Below, in pieces: positions 50,246 to 61,206 of a stretch of DNA of 64,000 nucleotides. The notes beneath the pieces were generated by a model. It saw only the letters and a program-made list of their open reading frames with translations, was not told the DNA's origin and searched no databases. The stretch's first letter is position 1, and the number at the start of each line of letters is the position of its first letter. A program made the translations under genes and the position numbers. The DNA comes from Daejeonella sp. (lineage in GTDB: Bacteria; Bacteroidota; Bacteroidia; Sphingobacteriales; Sphingobacteriaceae): contig NZ_JAUYSS010000068.1 in NCBI RefSeq assembly GCF_030695525.1, positions 1 to 64,000 on the forward strand, in the 5' to 3' direction.

Positions 50246-50677
50246 ATGGGAGCAGTCAGCAAAATTTTAGAACGGAAAGGAACATTAATCTTTTCTATTA
50301 CGCCGGATACAAGTGTATTTCGAGCACTTGAAATTATGGTCGAGAAAAATGTAAGTGCCCTTCTGGTAACCGAAGCCGATAAACTGATGGGTATATTTTC
50401 TGAGAAGGATTACGCTCGTAAAGTAATTCTAAAAGGTAAAGCATCAAAACATACAAAAATCAGGGAGATTATGTCTCAGGAACTTACTGTCGTAGCGCCC
50501 GAAAACTCTATTGATCATTGTATGCAATTAATGACCAATAAATTCATACGGCATTTACCAGTTGTCTCAAACGAGAAGTTAATCGGTATTATTTCAATTG
50601 GGGATGTGGTAAAACATATCATTGAAGAACAAAAATTCATTATTGAAAACATGGAACAATATATTGCTGGTCAATAG
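50246..50677 (+). CDS. CBS domain protein
   Basis: Two CBS repeats (SALLVTEADKLMGIFSEKDYARKV; RHLPVVSNEKLIGIISIGDVVKHII). Confidence 0.9.
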   Translation: MGAVSKILERKGTLIFSITPDTSVFRALEIMVEKNVSALLVTEADKLMGIFSEKDYARKVILKGKASKHTKIREIMSQELTVVAPENSIDHCMQLMTNKFIRHLPVVSNEKLIGIISIGDVVKHIIEEQKFIIENMEQYIAGQ

Positions 50678-50685
50678 CTTTCTCA

Positions 50686-51948
50686 CTAAGGTAGGCTGAT
50701 AGCATTTTGGTCCAGATTTTTTATTTCTGCATGTATTCTATGTCTTTTATTTGTTAATCTTGCTTTTCTCAATCGTTTCGCTCTCTTTTTGTTTAGTGAA
50801 TAGAGGAAAACGAATCCGGATACACCAGCAAGAATAGATGCCACTAATACTGAAAATTTAGCTTCAACATTATAGATTGGATTGCTGAAGGAAAGCAGGG
50901 CAATGAAAATTGACATGGTAAATCCAATACCCGCAAGTAATCCTAAACCGAAAACATGTTTCCAGCTTGCTCTTGATGGTAAAGAGGCGATACCTGATTT
51001 AACGGCCAACCAGGAAAACAGGGTTACCCCGAGTGGTTTACCTATGGTTAAACCGAATATGATGCCTAAACCAAGCGGACTGGTAAGTCCATCTAACATT
51101 TTATTTTCGAATTGGATATTCGTGTTTGCTAGTGCAAAAATAGGCATGATCAGAAAATTTACCGGTCTAACGATCAAGTGTTCTAAATGTTCAAGCGGGG
51201 AAGTCCTTTTTACCGGATTGCTTGGAATAGTTAATGCCAGTAAAACTCCTGCAATGGTAGCATGAATGCCTGAATGGTGTATAAAGTACCAAAGAAATAG
51301 GCCGGGGATTATGTAAAAAAACAATCTTTTTACACCCAGATAATTCATGGTTATCAGTAAAGACATAATACCTGCAGAATATAATAACTGCATCAAATGC
51401 AATTCGTTGGTATAGAAAATAGCTATTACAAGTATAGCTCCAAGGTCGTCGACGATAGCTAAAGCAGCCAGAAATACTTTTAATGAGGCCGGTACCCGTT
51501 TACCAAGCAGTGATAATACACCAAGAGCAAAAGCAATATCAGTTGCCATGGGTATACCCCAGCCTGATATGGTTTCGAGGTTATAATTGAAAATAAAATA
51601 GATTCCGGCAGGAATAAACATTCCACCTAATGCAGCAAATATTGGCATTGCAGCCTTTCGGGGAGAAGATAATTCCCCTTCAATGATTTCACGCTTAATT
51701 TCAAGTCCAATTAATAAAAAGAATATAGCCATCAGGCCATCATTTATCCATTGAGATAAAGAATACTCTAACTGAAGGTTGGAACTGCTATATCCAAGTT
51801 TTGTAGAAAGTAGATTTTCAAAACCTTCGCCAAGTGCTGAATTCGCAATAGTTAAAGATACAAGGACAGAAAAGATAAGGATTATACCACCAATTTGTTC
51901 AGAACGAAAAAAGTCACGGAATGGTTTTAAGTTTATTGCTTGAGCCAT
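50686..51948 (-). CDS. nhaA: Na+/H+ antiporter NhaA
   Basis: LEIKREIIEGELSSPRKAAMPIFAALGGM; GIPMATDIAFALGVLSLLGKRVP. Confidence 0.95.
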   Translation of the reverse strand: MAQAINLKPFRDFFRSEQIGGIILIFSVLVSLTIANSALGEGFENLLSTKLGYSSSNLQLEYSLSQWINDGLMAIFFLLIGLEIKREIIEGELSSPRKAAMPIFAALGGMFIPAGIYFIFNYNLETISGWGIPMATDIAFALGVLSLLGKRVPASLKVFLAALAIVDDLGAILVIAIFYTNELHLMQLLYSAGIMSLLITMNYLGVKRLFFYIIPGLFLWYFIHHSGIHATIAGVLLALTIPSNPVKRTSPLEHLEHLIVRPVNFLIMPIFALANTNIQFENKMLDGLTSPLGLGIIFGLTIGKPLGVTLFSWLAVKSGIASLPSRASWKHVFGLGLLAGIGFTMSIFIALLSFSNPIYNVEAKFSVLVASILAGVSGFVFLYSLNKKRAKRLRKARLTNKRHRIHAEIKNLDQNAISLP

Positions 51949-52058
51949 GGCGGCAAAAATAGTAAAAATTTTCAGGGTGTTTGTCTATTTAAGGTAAGAA
52001 AAGGCCAATATAGTGTATTCCAGGCTATTTTATGGAAATTTTATTCCATAAAATTCAA

Positions 52059-52679
52059 TTACAAAAATTGATCCAGATCACCCTTTCCCTGCCTTATAAT
52101 TTCAAATACACCTTCACTGCAATCTACAATCGTAGAAGGCACATTATCGCCATATCCTCCATCAATTACCAGATCAACAATATCTTCATACTTTTCATGG
52201 ATCAGTTCAGGATCTGTTGAATATTCGATAATTTCATCATCATCATGTATGGAAGTAGATATGATTGGATTTCCAAGCAGTTTTACAATGGCTCTGGCTA
52301 TCGTATTGTCAGGGATTCTAATCCCAACAGTCTTTTTATTTGAGCTCAATAATTTGGGTACATTTTTGTTTGCATTGAAAATAAAAGTAAACGGTCCCGG
52401 GAGCGCTTTTTTAATAACCCGGTAGGTCTCGTTATCAATTTGCCTCGTAAAATCTGAGATATGCCTTAGGTCATAGCATATGAATGAGAAATTTGCTTTT
52501 TCAGGTTTAATACCCCTTATTTTACAAATTTTTTCAATGGCTTTCGAATTGCTGATATCACAGCCCATACCGTAAACGGTATCGGTGGGATAAATTATTA
52601 TTCCACCTTTTTTAAGGACGTCGACTACCTGCTGGATCACTTTTTCATTTGGATTTTCAGGGTAGATCTTGATCAACAT
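52059..52679 (-). CDS. YrdC/Sua5-type L-threonylcarbamoyladenylate synthase
   Basis: [64 protein letters not shown]. Confidence 0.92.
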   Translation of the reverse strand: MLIKIYPENPNEKVIQQVVDVLKKGGIIIYPTDTVYGMGCDISNSKAIEKICKIRGIKPEKANFSFICYDLRHISDFTRQIDNETYRVIKKALPGPFTFIFNANKNVPKLLSSNKKTVGIRIPDNTIARAIVKLLGNPIISTSIHDDDEIIEYSTDPELIHEKYEDIVDLVIDGGYGDNVPSTIVDCSEGVFEIIRQGKGDLDQFL

Positions 52680-52740
52680 GTCTAAAAATACGGATTTTTA
52701 CACATAAACACCCGAATAATGTGTACTCAGTAATATCAGC

Positions 52741-54189
52741 CTAAAACTCTGCATTTTTTGGTGTTCTTGGGAAAGGGATAACATCCCTGATATTCGTCAT
52801 TCCGGTAACGAAAAGTACCAATCGCTCAAAACCTAAGCCGAATCCGGCATGAGGAGCTGTGCCAAAGCGGCGGGTGTCAAGGTACCATGACATTTCCTCT
52901 GCTGGAATATGCATTTCTTCCATTCTCTTTTCAAGCTTGTCAAGACGTTCCTCACGCTGTGAACCACCTATAATCTCTCCAATACCCGGGAACAAGATAT
53001 CCATAGCTCTTACAGTTTTTCTTCCTTCTGTATCTGGTTCATTCAGCCTCATATAAAACGACTTGATATCTGCAGGATAATCAATAAGAATTACCGGCTT
53101 TTTGAAGTGTTTTTCCACCAGAAAACGTTCATGTTCCGACTGCAGGTCTGCACCCCAGCTATCAATCAGGTATTTAAATTGCTTTTTTTGATTAGGCTTG
53201 GAATTTCTTAAGATTTGAATGGCTTCGGTATAAGTGATTCGTTCAAAATTATTTTCAAGGCAGAATTTCAGCTTGGAAAGCAGGTCGAGTTCTGAACGGT
53301 CAGCTTGTGGCTTTTGTTTTTCCTCTTCCAGTAACCTGCTGTTAAGGAACTCCAGTTCATCAGCACAGTGTTCTAATGCATATGAAATCAGATATTTGAG
53401 CAATTCCTCAGCCAGGTCCATGTTATCGTTCAGATCATAGAAAGCCATCTCAGGTTCTATCATCCAGAATTCTGCCAAATGACGTGTAGTATTTGAATTT
53501 TCGGCCCGGAAAGTAGGTCCAAAAGTATAGATATCTCCAAAGGCCATAGCTGCAAGTTCACCTTCCAACTGTCCGGAAACGGTTAGATTGGTAGCTTTTC
53601 CGAAGAAATCTTCCTTATAATTTACTGTTCCGTCTTCATTTCGCGGAATATGATCAGGATCAATCGTTGAAACCCTGAACATTTCACCCGCACCTTCGGC
53701 ATCCGAAGCGGTAATGATTGGTGTGTGCAGGTACAAAAACCCCTTATCATTGAAAAATTTATGTACAGCGTAAGCCAGTGCATGCCGAACTTTGAATACT
53801 GCATTGAAAGTATTGGTCCGGAAACGCAAGTGGGCAATTTCCCTTAAAAATTCAAGACTATGTTTTTTAGGTTGTAAAGGAAACTTCTCAGCGTCACTAT
53901 CACCTAATATTTCGAGGGTATTTACCTTAATTTCAATGCGTTGTCCTTTACCTAATGACTCCACAATTTCACCGGTCAGTGAAACCGCAGCTCCGGTAGT
54001 AAGTCTTTTTAACAGACTATCATCGAAAGAATTAAAATCTACTACTGCCTGTATATTCTTGATGGTTGAGCCGTCATTAATGGCAATGAACTGTTTGTTT
54101 CTGAATGTTTTAACCCAGCCCATTACAGTTGCCTCTTGCCCGAAATCAGTACTGTTTAGTAAATCTTTAATTTTTATCCGCTTAGCCAT
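52741..54189 (-). CDS. asnS: Asparaginyl-tRNA synthetase
   Basis: Class II aa[79 protein letters not shown]. Confidence 0.96.
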   Translation of the reverse strand: MAKRIKIKDLLNSTDFGQEATVMGWVKTFRNKQFIAINDGSTIKNIQAVVDFNSFDDSLLKRLTTGAAVSLTGEIVESLGKGQRIEIKVNTLEILGDSDAEKFPLQPKKHSLEFLREIAHLRFRTNTFNAVFKVRHALAYAVHKFFNDKGFLYLHTPIITASDAEGAGEMFRVSTIDPDHIPRNEDGTVNYKEDFFGKATNLTVSGQLEGELAAMAFGDIYTFGPTFRAENSNTTRHLAEFWMIEPEMAFYDLNDNMDLAEELLKYLISYALEHCADELEFLNSRLLEEEKQKPQADRSELDLLSKLKFCLENNFERITYTEAIQILRNSKPNQKKQFKYLIDSWGADLQSEHERFLVEKHFKKPVILIDYPADIKSFYMRLNEPDTEGRKTVRAMDILFPGIGEIIGGSQREERLDKLEKRMEEMHIPAEEMSWYLDTRRFGTAPHAGFGLGFERLVLFVTGMTNIRDVIPFPRTPKNAEF

Positions 54190-54267
54190 GTTTTTTCAAT
54201 GAACTGCAAAAATACAAATCGTTCTGTTAACCACAAGTCAATCTAGGATGTGAATAAGGAAGGTTGA

Positions 54268-54693
54268 TTATTTACAGGCAGCAAGGTCTCTTGCAACTTC
54301 GGCCTGATCATATTGCCCCTGTTTGTTTCCGAATGAATTAGTGATGTAGACGATCAGTTGGGCAATATCAATATCAGCCAGATTGTTGTTTCCGGGCATT
54401 TTACCCTGATATACTACATTGTTGATAGTTATCTGTTCAGTTTGGCCATTCCTGATGATACAGGCAAGCTTTTGCTTATTAGCGATCAGGTAAGTGCTGT
54501 CAGTAAGCGGAGGGTATAGTGTGCCTAATCCTTTCCCGTCAGCACCATGACAGTTCTGACAATTCTTTTCATATAGTCCTTTGCCGTTAACAAAATAGCG
54601 CTTGTAGGTAATGCTGTCTTCATTCTGACATGACTGGATCGTTATGACTGGGATGAACAGAAAAAGAAAGATATATATAAACCTATTTCTCAT
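54268..54693 (-). CDS. c-type cytochrome lipoprotein
   Basis: CQNCHGADGKGLGTLYPPLTDS. Confidence 0.9.
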   Translation of the reverse strand: MRNRFIYIFLFLFIPVITIQSCQNEDSITYKRYFVNGKGLYEKNCQNCHGADGKGLGTLYPPLTDSTYLIANKQKLACIIRNGQTEQITINNVVYQGKMPGNNNLADIDIAQLIVYITNSFGNKQGQYDQAEVARDLAACK

Positions 54694-55333
54694 CAGCAGC
54701 TTCTTCCCTGAGAAGTTTATCCATGTCTGCTATCAATTGTTTTACCTGATCTGCTTTTGTTCCGTCGTATGCACCACGTAACTGTTTTTTAGTATCAACC
54801 AGAATAAACCATCCCTGATGTACCAAACCCTGGGGGTCAGAACTATCTTCAAATGCGGAAACTAAATAGTTTTTGGCTGCGATATTGAAGATTGAGTCCC
54901 GGCTTCCGTGAACGAATTCCCATTGATTCCCTTCTACACCAAGTTTGGTAGCATAAGTTTTTAATCGGGAGGGTAAATCGTATTTGATATCAATGGTATG
55001 GGAAAGTAGTTTAACTTTTGGATTGTCTTTGAATTTTTTATAGACATCAAGCATATTCCGGTGCATGATCGGGCATATTGTGTTGCAGGATGTGAAAAAG
55101 AAGTCAGCAACATAAATCTTCCCATCAAAATCCTTATCAGTTATAATTACACTATCCTGATTAAAATAACTGAAAGGTGAAATCGTTTGGTAAATTGTAT
55201 CAACTACGGTTTTGCCATCAACAGTTCTCTCTACCGGCTCACGGTTTCCTAAAATGGGAAGTTTAGTGTCCGACTGATTTGTACAGGATTGAATTACCAG
55301 GATGCTAAGGGCAATATACAAGAGCTTTTTCAT
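54683..55333 (-). CDS. SCO1/SenC family protein
   Basis: FFFTSCNTICPIMHRNM; HQGWFILVDTKKQLRG. Confidence 0.92.
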   Translation of the reverse strand: MKKLLYIALSILVIQSCTNQSDTKLPILGNREPVERTVDGKTVVDTIYQTISPFSYFNQDSVIITDKDFDGKIYVADFFFTSCNTICPIMHRNMLDVYKKFKDNPKVKLLSHTIDIKYDLPSRLKTYATKLGVEGNQWEFVHGSRDSIFNIAAKNYLVSAFEDSSDPQGLVHQGWFILVDTKKQLRGAYDGTKADQVKQLIADMDKLLREEAADEK

Positions 55334-55449
55334 ATTGCAAATATACTTTGTTTAGCGGGTAGAAAGCCCAAAAAAGGAAAATTAGTCCTGAGGTAATCTA
55401 ATAAAATTTAAGAGTATGATTCATTTTTCTTTTGAATTTTTATCTGATT

Positions 55450-57186
55450 TTAGACTGCCAGATCATGCATAATTTGTTCTATTTTTTCATCAAGCTGTTT
55501 GTCCTTAATACCAAATTCCTTAATGTCAGGAAGGGGGGTTTTTACACTGCAATAAAATTTGATCTTTGGTTCTGTGCCGGACGGTCTTGCTGACACAATG
55601 CATCCATCGGCTGTGATGAATTGTAGTACATCAGATTTTGGTAAATCCAGTTTTTTAGTGCTTCCGCTGATCAGATCTGTTTCTTTTCCAAGCTCATAAT
55701 CTTTGAGGCAAACTACTTTTGATCCACCAAGGCTCAAAGGAGTGTTGAACCGGAATCGTTCCATCATGGATTTAATTTCTTCGGCACCTGTTTTACCCTT
55801 TTTAGTGATTGAAACCAGTTTTTCTTTATAAAAGCCATAGGTTTGGTACATTTTAAGCATTGCCTGGTAAAGGCTGCTGCCCTGATCCTTGTAATAAGCA
55901 GCCATTTCTGCGATAAAGGCACAGGAAATAACTGCGTCTTTATCCCTGACAAGTTCACCAACCAGATAACCATAACTTTCCTCACCACCAGCAATGAAGG
56001 TTTTCTTTCCCTGGAGTTCTGTAATCAAAGCTCCGATCCATTTGAAACCGGTGAGAGTTTCATAGAAATTTACGTTTTTCGATTCTGCAATATCTCCGAT
56101 CAGTTTGGTGGTTACTATGGTGGATACAATGTACTCGTTCCCTGTGAGTTTACCCTTTTGCTCCCATGCATTCAATAAATAATTGATTAGCAGACTTCCG
56201 GTTTGATTGCCATTTAATAAAATAAACTCACCATCATCATTCTTTACTGCAATTCCTACACGGTCGGCATCCGGGTCGGTTGCAAGTACCAGATCAGCAT
56301 CAATTTCTACAGCTTTGGAAATTGCCAGAGATAAGGCTTCCTTCTCTTCCGGATTTGGATAAATTACGGTAGGGAAGTTTCCATCCGGTACTGCCTGCTC
56401 TTCAACAATAGTCACAGTTGTAAATCCGAAGCGTTTTAATGCAGCCGGAACCAGGGTTATACCGGTACCATGAATTGGGGAAAAGACGATTTTGAGGTCA
56501 TGTTGCCTTTGAATAGCCTCCGGAGAAACAGAAAGTTCGGTAATCTTTTTTAAATACAATTCGTCGATCTCCTCAGAGATGTACTCAATATTTTTGTCAA
56601 TCCTGCCGAACTTAACTTCATTTATATCGCTTATAGCTGAAACTTCATCCATAACCATTTGATCATCAGGGGATTTGAATTGTCCTCCGTCTGAGCCATA
56701 GGCCTTATATCCATTATATTCTTTTGGGTTATGTGATGCAGTGATCATTACCCCGCTTCGGCATCCAAGGTGTCGGATAGCAAATGAAAGTTCCGGTGTT
56801 GGTCTAAGTTCCCTGAAGAAATAAACATGTATTCCATTAGCTGAGAATACCTCAGCTGTGATTTTTGCGAAAAAATCGGATTTGTTCCTGCTGTCGTGGG
56901 CAATGGTAACACTGATCTTTTCGCCGGGATATTTCTTGAGCAGGTAATTGCATAATCCCTGGGTTGCAGTCCCTATGGTGTACTTATTGATGCGGTTAGA
57001 ACCAGGCCCCATAGTACCTCGAAGCCCTCCGGTTCCAAATTCGAGATCCTTATAGAAAGAATCGCTTAGCTCAGTATACGATCCTGAATTCAGTAGTTCA
57101 GTGATTTCCTTCTTTGTCGCTTCATCATAGCTTCCCGAGAGCCAATTGTTTATCTTATTTAAGACAGAGGGTTCTAACTCATTCAT
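55450..57186 (-). CDS. Phosphosugar mutase (phosphoglucomutase/phosphomannomutase family)
   Basis: GVMITASHNPKEYNGYKAYGSDGGQ; DPDADRVGIAV; GGEESYGYLVG; RPSGTEPKIKFY. Confidence 0.95.
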   Translation of the reverse strand: MNELEPSVLNKINNWLSGSYDEATKKEITELLNSGSYTELSDSFYKDLEFGTGGLRGTMGPGSNRINKYTIGTATQGLCNYLLKKYPGEKISVTIAHDSRNKSDFFAKITAEVFSANGIHVYFFRELRPTPELSFAIRHLGCRSGVMITASHNPKEYNGYKAYGSDGGQFKSPDDQMVMDEVSAISDINEVKFGRIDKNIEYISEEIDELYLKKITELSVSPEAIQRQHDLKIVFSPIHGTGITLVPAALKRFGFTTVTIVEEQAVPDGNFPTVIYPNPEEKEALSLAISKAVEIDADLVLATDPDADRVGIAVKNDDGEFILLNGNQTGSLLINYLLNAWEQKGKLTGNEYIVSTIVTTKLIGDIAESKNVNFYETLTGFKWIGALITELQGKKTFIAGGEESYGYLVGELVRDKDAVISCAFIAEMAAYYKDQGSSLYQAMLKMYQTYGFYKEKLVSITKKGKTGAEEIKSMMERFRFNTPLSLGGSKVVCLKDYELGKETDLISGSTKKLDLPKSDVLQFITADGCIVSARPSGTEPKIKFYCSVKTPLPDIKEFGIKDKQLDEKIEQIMHDLAV

Positions 57187-57443
57187 GGATTTTTTATTTT
57201 AAGGTAAGGCATTAATTCTTCTTTTTATAAGGAATTATTGATGCCAAATTAAATTCTGTTCGATATAAAATAGCATGAGCTTACCATTCTCCAAACTATT
57301 CGTTTATAAGCTCGTGCAATCCCGCACCTGCGGGTATAAAAACAATTATATTCAATGTGAAATATAAGATGCTTTTTCCTAATTTTAGCCTCTCATTGCA
57401 CAAGTATAAAAATCATTTGCTGCAATTTAAAATTCAAGCTTAA

Positions 57444-58751
57444 ATGAAGGTATTAAAGTTCGGAGGAACATCAGTTGGAAGTCCAGATCGGATCAAAAAA
57501 TTATTAGACATTATAAACCCTGAAGAAAGACAGATTGTGGTTCTGTCGGCAGTTTCAGGTACTACAAACAGTTTGCTGGAGATATCACAGGCGTATCTGG
57601 CAGGTGATAAATCGAAAGCTGCAGAACTTACAGCCATACTAAAGGCAAAATATGATTTGTTCATTAAAGAACTTTTTTCTTCGGATGATGGCCTGGAAAA
57701 TGGAAAAAATCTAATTGATTATCATTTCAATCTTATTTCCTCCTTTGCCAATGCGCATTTTACAACTATCGAAGAAAAGATTATTCTGGCTCAGGGCGAA
57801 CTGATATCAACAACCCTGTATCATTTCTATTTGACCGAAATAGGAGTTAAATCAAAATTGCTATCTGCACTAGTTTTTATGAAGATTGATGAGGATAATG
57901 AACCTGTCATTGATTTTATCACAGAACATATTCAGCCTTTACTCGACCCAGAAACTAACCTCTTTATAACTCAGGGTTATATTTGCCGAAATTCATTTGG
58001 TGAGATAGATAATCTGCGCAGGGGAGGAAGTGATTATACAGCTTCTTTGATTGGTGCTGCTATCCGTGCAGAGGAAGTACAGATATGGACAGATATCGAT
58101 GGAATGCATAATAATGATCCACGCATAGTAAAGGGTACCAAACCTATTGCAAGATTATCTTTTGATGAGGCCGCTGAGCTAGCTTATTTCGGAGCGAAGA
58201 TACTGCATCCGCAAAGTGTTTTTCCAGCACAGAAATTTAAAGTTCCGGTTCGATTATTGAACACAATGGAACCTAAAGCCTCCGGAACTTTGATAACCAA
58301 TGACAGTGAGCGCGGTAAAATTAAATCTATAGCAGCCAAAGATGGGATTACGGCGATAAAAATTCAATCCAGCAGAATGCTTCTGGCATATGGATTTTTG
58401 AGACGGGTTTTTGAAATATTTGAGCGTTATAAAACACCAATTGACATGATTACTACTTCAGAAGTGGCCGTTTCAGTTACTATTGATGATATCAGTAATC
58501 TTGCAGAAATTATTAAAGAGCTTAACAATTTCGGAACGGTGGAAATCGATTATAATCAAACAATTGTTTGTGTTGTAGGTGATTTTGGTGCTGATAAACA
58601 TGGCTTTGCGGCCAGGGTTTTAGAGGCCCTTAAGCATATTCCAATCCGTATGATTTCATATGGTGGAAGCCATTTTAATATTTCCCTTTTAATCAAAGAT
58701 GGAGATAAGGTTGAAGCTCTCAGGTCATTACATAATCGTTTATTTGAATAG
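57444..58751 (+). CDS. lysC: Aspartate kinase, monofunctional
   Basis: KVLKFGGTSVGSPDRI; LRRGGSDYTASLIGAAIRAEEVQIWTDIDGM; ACT-like C-terminus. Confidence 0.93.
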   Translation: MKVLKFGGTSVGSPDRIKKLLDIINPEERQIVVLSAVSGTTNSLLEISQAYLAGDKSKAAELTAILKAKYDLFIKELFSSDDGLENGKNLIDYHFNLISSFANAHFTTIEEKIILAQGELISTTLYHFYLTEIGVKSKLLSALVFMKIDEDNEPVIDFITEHIQPLLDPETNLFITQGYICRNSFGEIDNLRRGGSDYTASLIGAAIRAEEVQIWTDIDGMHNNDPRIVKGTKPIARLSFDEAAELAYFGAKILHPQSVFPAQKFKVPVRLLNTMEPKASGTLITNDSERGKIKSIAAKDGITAIKIQSSRMLLAYGFLRRVFEIFERYKTPIDMITTSEVAVSVTIDDISNLAEIIKELNNFGTVEIDYNQTIVCVVGDFGADKHGFAARVLEALKHIPIRMISYGGSHFNISLLIKDGDKVEALRSLHNRLFE

Positions 58752-58788
58752 AATCAGCATTTGCCCCCGGGTAGATTAGAGAATTTAT

Positions 58789-59943
58789 ATGTTTAGTAAG
58801 GATATAGTTGCCCGTTTCCAAAATTTTGAAACACCATTTTATTATTATGATCTGAATGTATTAGATCAGACTTTAACGTCCTGCAAAGCTGCCTCTGAGA
58901 AGTTTGGATTTCATGTACATTATGCACTTAAGGCCAATTTCAATGATCAGGTCTTGAAAGCAATTGAAAAATCGGGTTTTGGGGCCGACTGTGTTAGTGG
59001 AAATGAGGTTAAAAAAGCAATTGAAATAGGCTTTAATCCCGGAAAAGTTGTTTTTGCAGGAGTAGGTAAGTCAGACAGGGAGATCAATGAAGCTTTAATC
59101 AATAATATTTTCTGTTTCAATGTTGAATCAGTTCAGGAACTTGGAGTAATTAATGAACTTGCTGTAAAACTGCGTAAACAGGCCAGAGTGGCCATTCGAA
59201 TCAATCCTAATGTGGATGCCCATACTCATCAGTATATTACTACCGGACTGGAAGAGAATAAGTTTGGTGTGAATCAATGGGAATTGCCTGCCTGCGTTGA
59301 AGAACTTAAAAGATGTTCAAATCTTGAACTGATAGGAATTCATTTTCATGTTGGATCTCAGATTACGAACCTGGATGTGTTTAAAAGCCTTTGTCTGAAA
59401 GTGAATGAGCTTAATACCTGGTTTCTGGAACGTGGTTTCGATCTTAAGGTATTGAATGTTGGCGGAGGACTCGGAGTGGATTATCATCATCCTGATGAGA
59501 ATGCAATCAATGATTTTATAAGTTTTTTTGAAATCTATGATAAATTCCTTGAACGCAGGCCTGGTCAGGAAGTTCATTTTGAACTTGGAAGGGCTCTTGT
59601 GGCGCAGTGCGGAAGCCTGATTAGTCGGATTCTCTATGTAAAAAATGGTTTAAAGAAGAATTTTCTGGTTTTGGATGCCGGGATGACTGAATTGATGCGC
59701 CCCGCTTTATATCAGGCCTATCATAAGATTGAAAATGTCAGTGCAGATTCTGCAAATCCCATTGTTTCGTATGATGTTGTTGGTCCTATTTGTGAAAGTA
59801 CTGACTGCTTCGGTAAAGAAGTTGAATTGCCGGAATCAAAGCGAGGGGATATCATTGCAATTAGGACAGCTGGTGCTTACGGTGAAGTGATGGCTTCAGG
59901 ATATAACCTGAGAGAGCGTGTTAAATCAGTTTATTCATTATAG
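58789..59943 (+). CDS. lysA: Diaminopimelate decarboxylase
   Basis: HYALKANFNDQVLKAIEKSGFGADCVSGNEV; HFHVGSQI; GPICESTDCFGKEVELPESKRGD. Confidence 0.95.
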   Translation: MFSKDIVARFQNFETPFYYYDLNVLDQTLTSCKAASEKFGFHVHYALKANFNDQVLKAIEKSGFGADCVSGNEVKKAIEIGFNPGKVVFAGVGKSDREINEALINNIFCFNVESVQELGVINELAVKLRKQARVAIRINPNVDAHTHQYITTGLEENKFGVNQWELPACVEELKRCSNLELIGIHFHVGSQITNLDVFKSLCLKVNELNTWFLERGFDLKVLNVGGGLGVDYHHPDENAINDFISFFEIYDKFLERRPGQEVHFELGRALVAQCGSLISRILYVKNGLKKNFLVLDAGMTELMRPALYQAYHKIENVSADSANPIVSYDVVGPICESTDCFGKEVELPESKRGDIIAIRTAGAYGEVMASGYNLRERVKSVYSL

Positions 59944-59969
59944 TAGGGTATAATTTATTTTTTGAACAG

Positions 59970-60003
59970 AAAGCCCATATCTTTATAGAAATGGGCTTTT
60001 TAA
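59970..60003. terminator. Intrinsic terminator after lysA
   Basis: AAAGCCCAT...ATGGGCTTTTT. Confidence 0.85.
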
Positions 60004-60063
60004 TTTGTAGCCAGGCCTGATATTAATTTCTGATATTTTAATTTTTATCCAATACATCAAAAA

Positions 60064-61203
60064 ATGAACAAATCATTTTATACAAGTATCGCCTCATTGA
60101 GATCATATTTTCTATTTGTTCTTATGGGATTTACCAGTAGCGGGTTTTTGATGGCGCAGTCAAATGATAATTCAGGAAATATGATGGTTCATCAGATTAA
60201 TGCATCTAAGGATAATCCCCGCAACAGCGAGGGAGATTTTATTGGATTGAAAGACGGCAGGATACTTTTTGTTTATAGCCGCTTCATTGGAGCTTCGGGC
60301 AGCGATCATGCACCAGCACAATTGCTTGGACGTTATTCTGCTGATGAGGGAATCAGCTGGACTAAAGATGATCAGGTTATTGTTGACAAGGAAGGGGATA
60401 TGAATGTGATGTCTGTTTCATTGCTTCGTCTTAAAAATGGAAAGATTGCACTCGTTTACGCCCGAAAGAATTCTTTAAGTGATTGTATACCTCAACTAAG
60501 ACTCTCGGAAGATGAGGGTAAAACATGGACTGATCCAAAAGCTATTATTCAGGATAGAAAAGGATATTTTGTAGTAAATAATGATCGGATTGTGCAGTTA
60601 AAATCAGGTCGTATCCTCGTTCCTGTATCATTACATAAAACTCCTGAAACACCATGGAGGAATAAGGGAACCATTCAATGTTATTACTCTGATGATAATG
60701 GATTGAGCTGGCATGCTGGAGATTCCGTTTTGACACCTGACAGTATTATTACTCAGGAACCAGGTTTGCTTGAGTTGAAAAGAGGGAAACTAATGGTGTA
60801 TATGAGAGCGAGTGGTGGCACGCAATACCAGAGTTTTTCAGAGGATGAAGGATTGACATGGACAATGGCAGAACCTGCAGCAATCCCTTCGCCGATATCA
60901 CCTGCATCGATAAAGAGGATACCAGGTACCGGTGACCTCCTGCTCGTCTAGAATAATAACGGTGCATCCGGCCCGGGATATTTTAAGAGTAAACGAAGTC
61001 CCTTAACTATTGCTATTTCGAAAAATGAGGGGAAATCCTGGCAAAAAATTAAACATATAGAGGAAGATCCCGATGGGATGTTTTGTTATACAGCAATTCA
61101 TTTCACCAAATCACATGTATTGCTTGGGTACGGGGTTGGTTTGGGCCTGCAAAACTCCTATATCAGAAGACTTAGTCTTGATTGGATATACCGTAAGCTT
61201 TAA
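60064..61203 (+). pseudogene. Exported sialidase/BNR-repeat protein interrupted by one in-frame TAG
   Basis: ORF 60064-60951 ends ...GDLLLV*; the same frame continues 84 codons (NNNGASGPGYFKSKRSPLTIAISKNEGKSWQKIKHIEEDPDGMFCYTAIHF...RKL*). Confidence 0.88.
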
Positions 61204-61206
61204 GTC

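Noticed and set aside
57312-57330. CCCGCACCTGCGGG palindrome upstream of lysC considered as a riboswitch or leader
   Set aside because: Short isolated palindrome; no Lys/Thr codon-rich leader ORF or riboswitch-like fold apparent.
60949-60951. TAG in the sialidase frame as programmed recoding (pyrrolysine or suppression)
   Set aside because: No supporting element seen; a simple TGG to TAG nonsense mutation or sequencing error is more economical.
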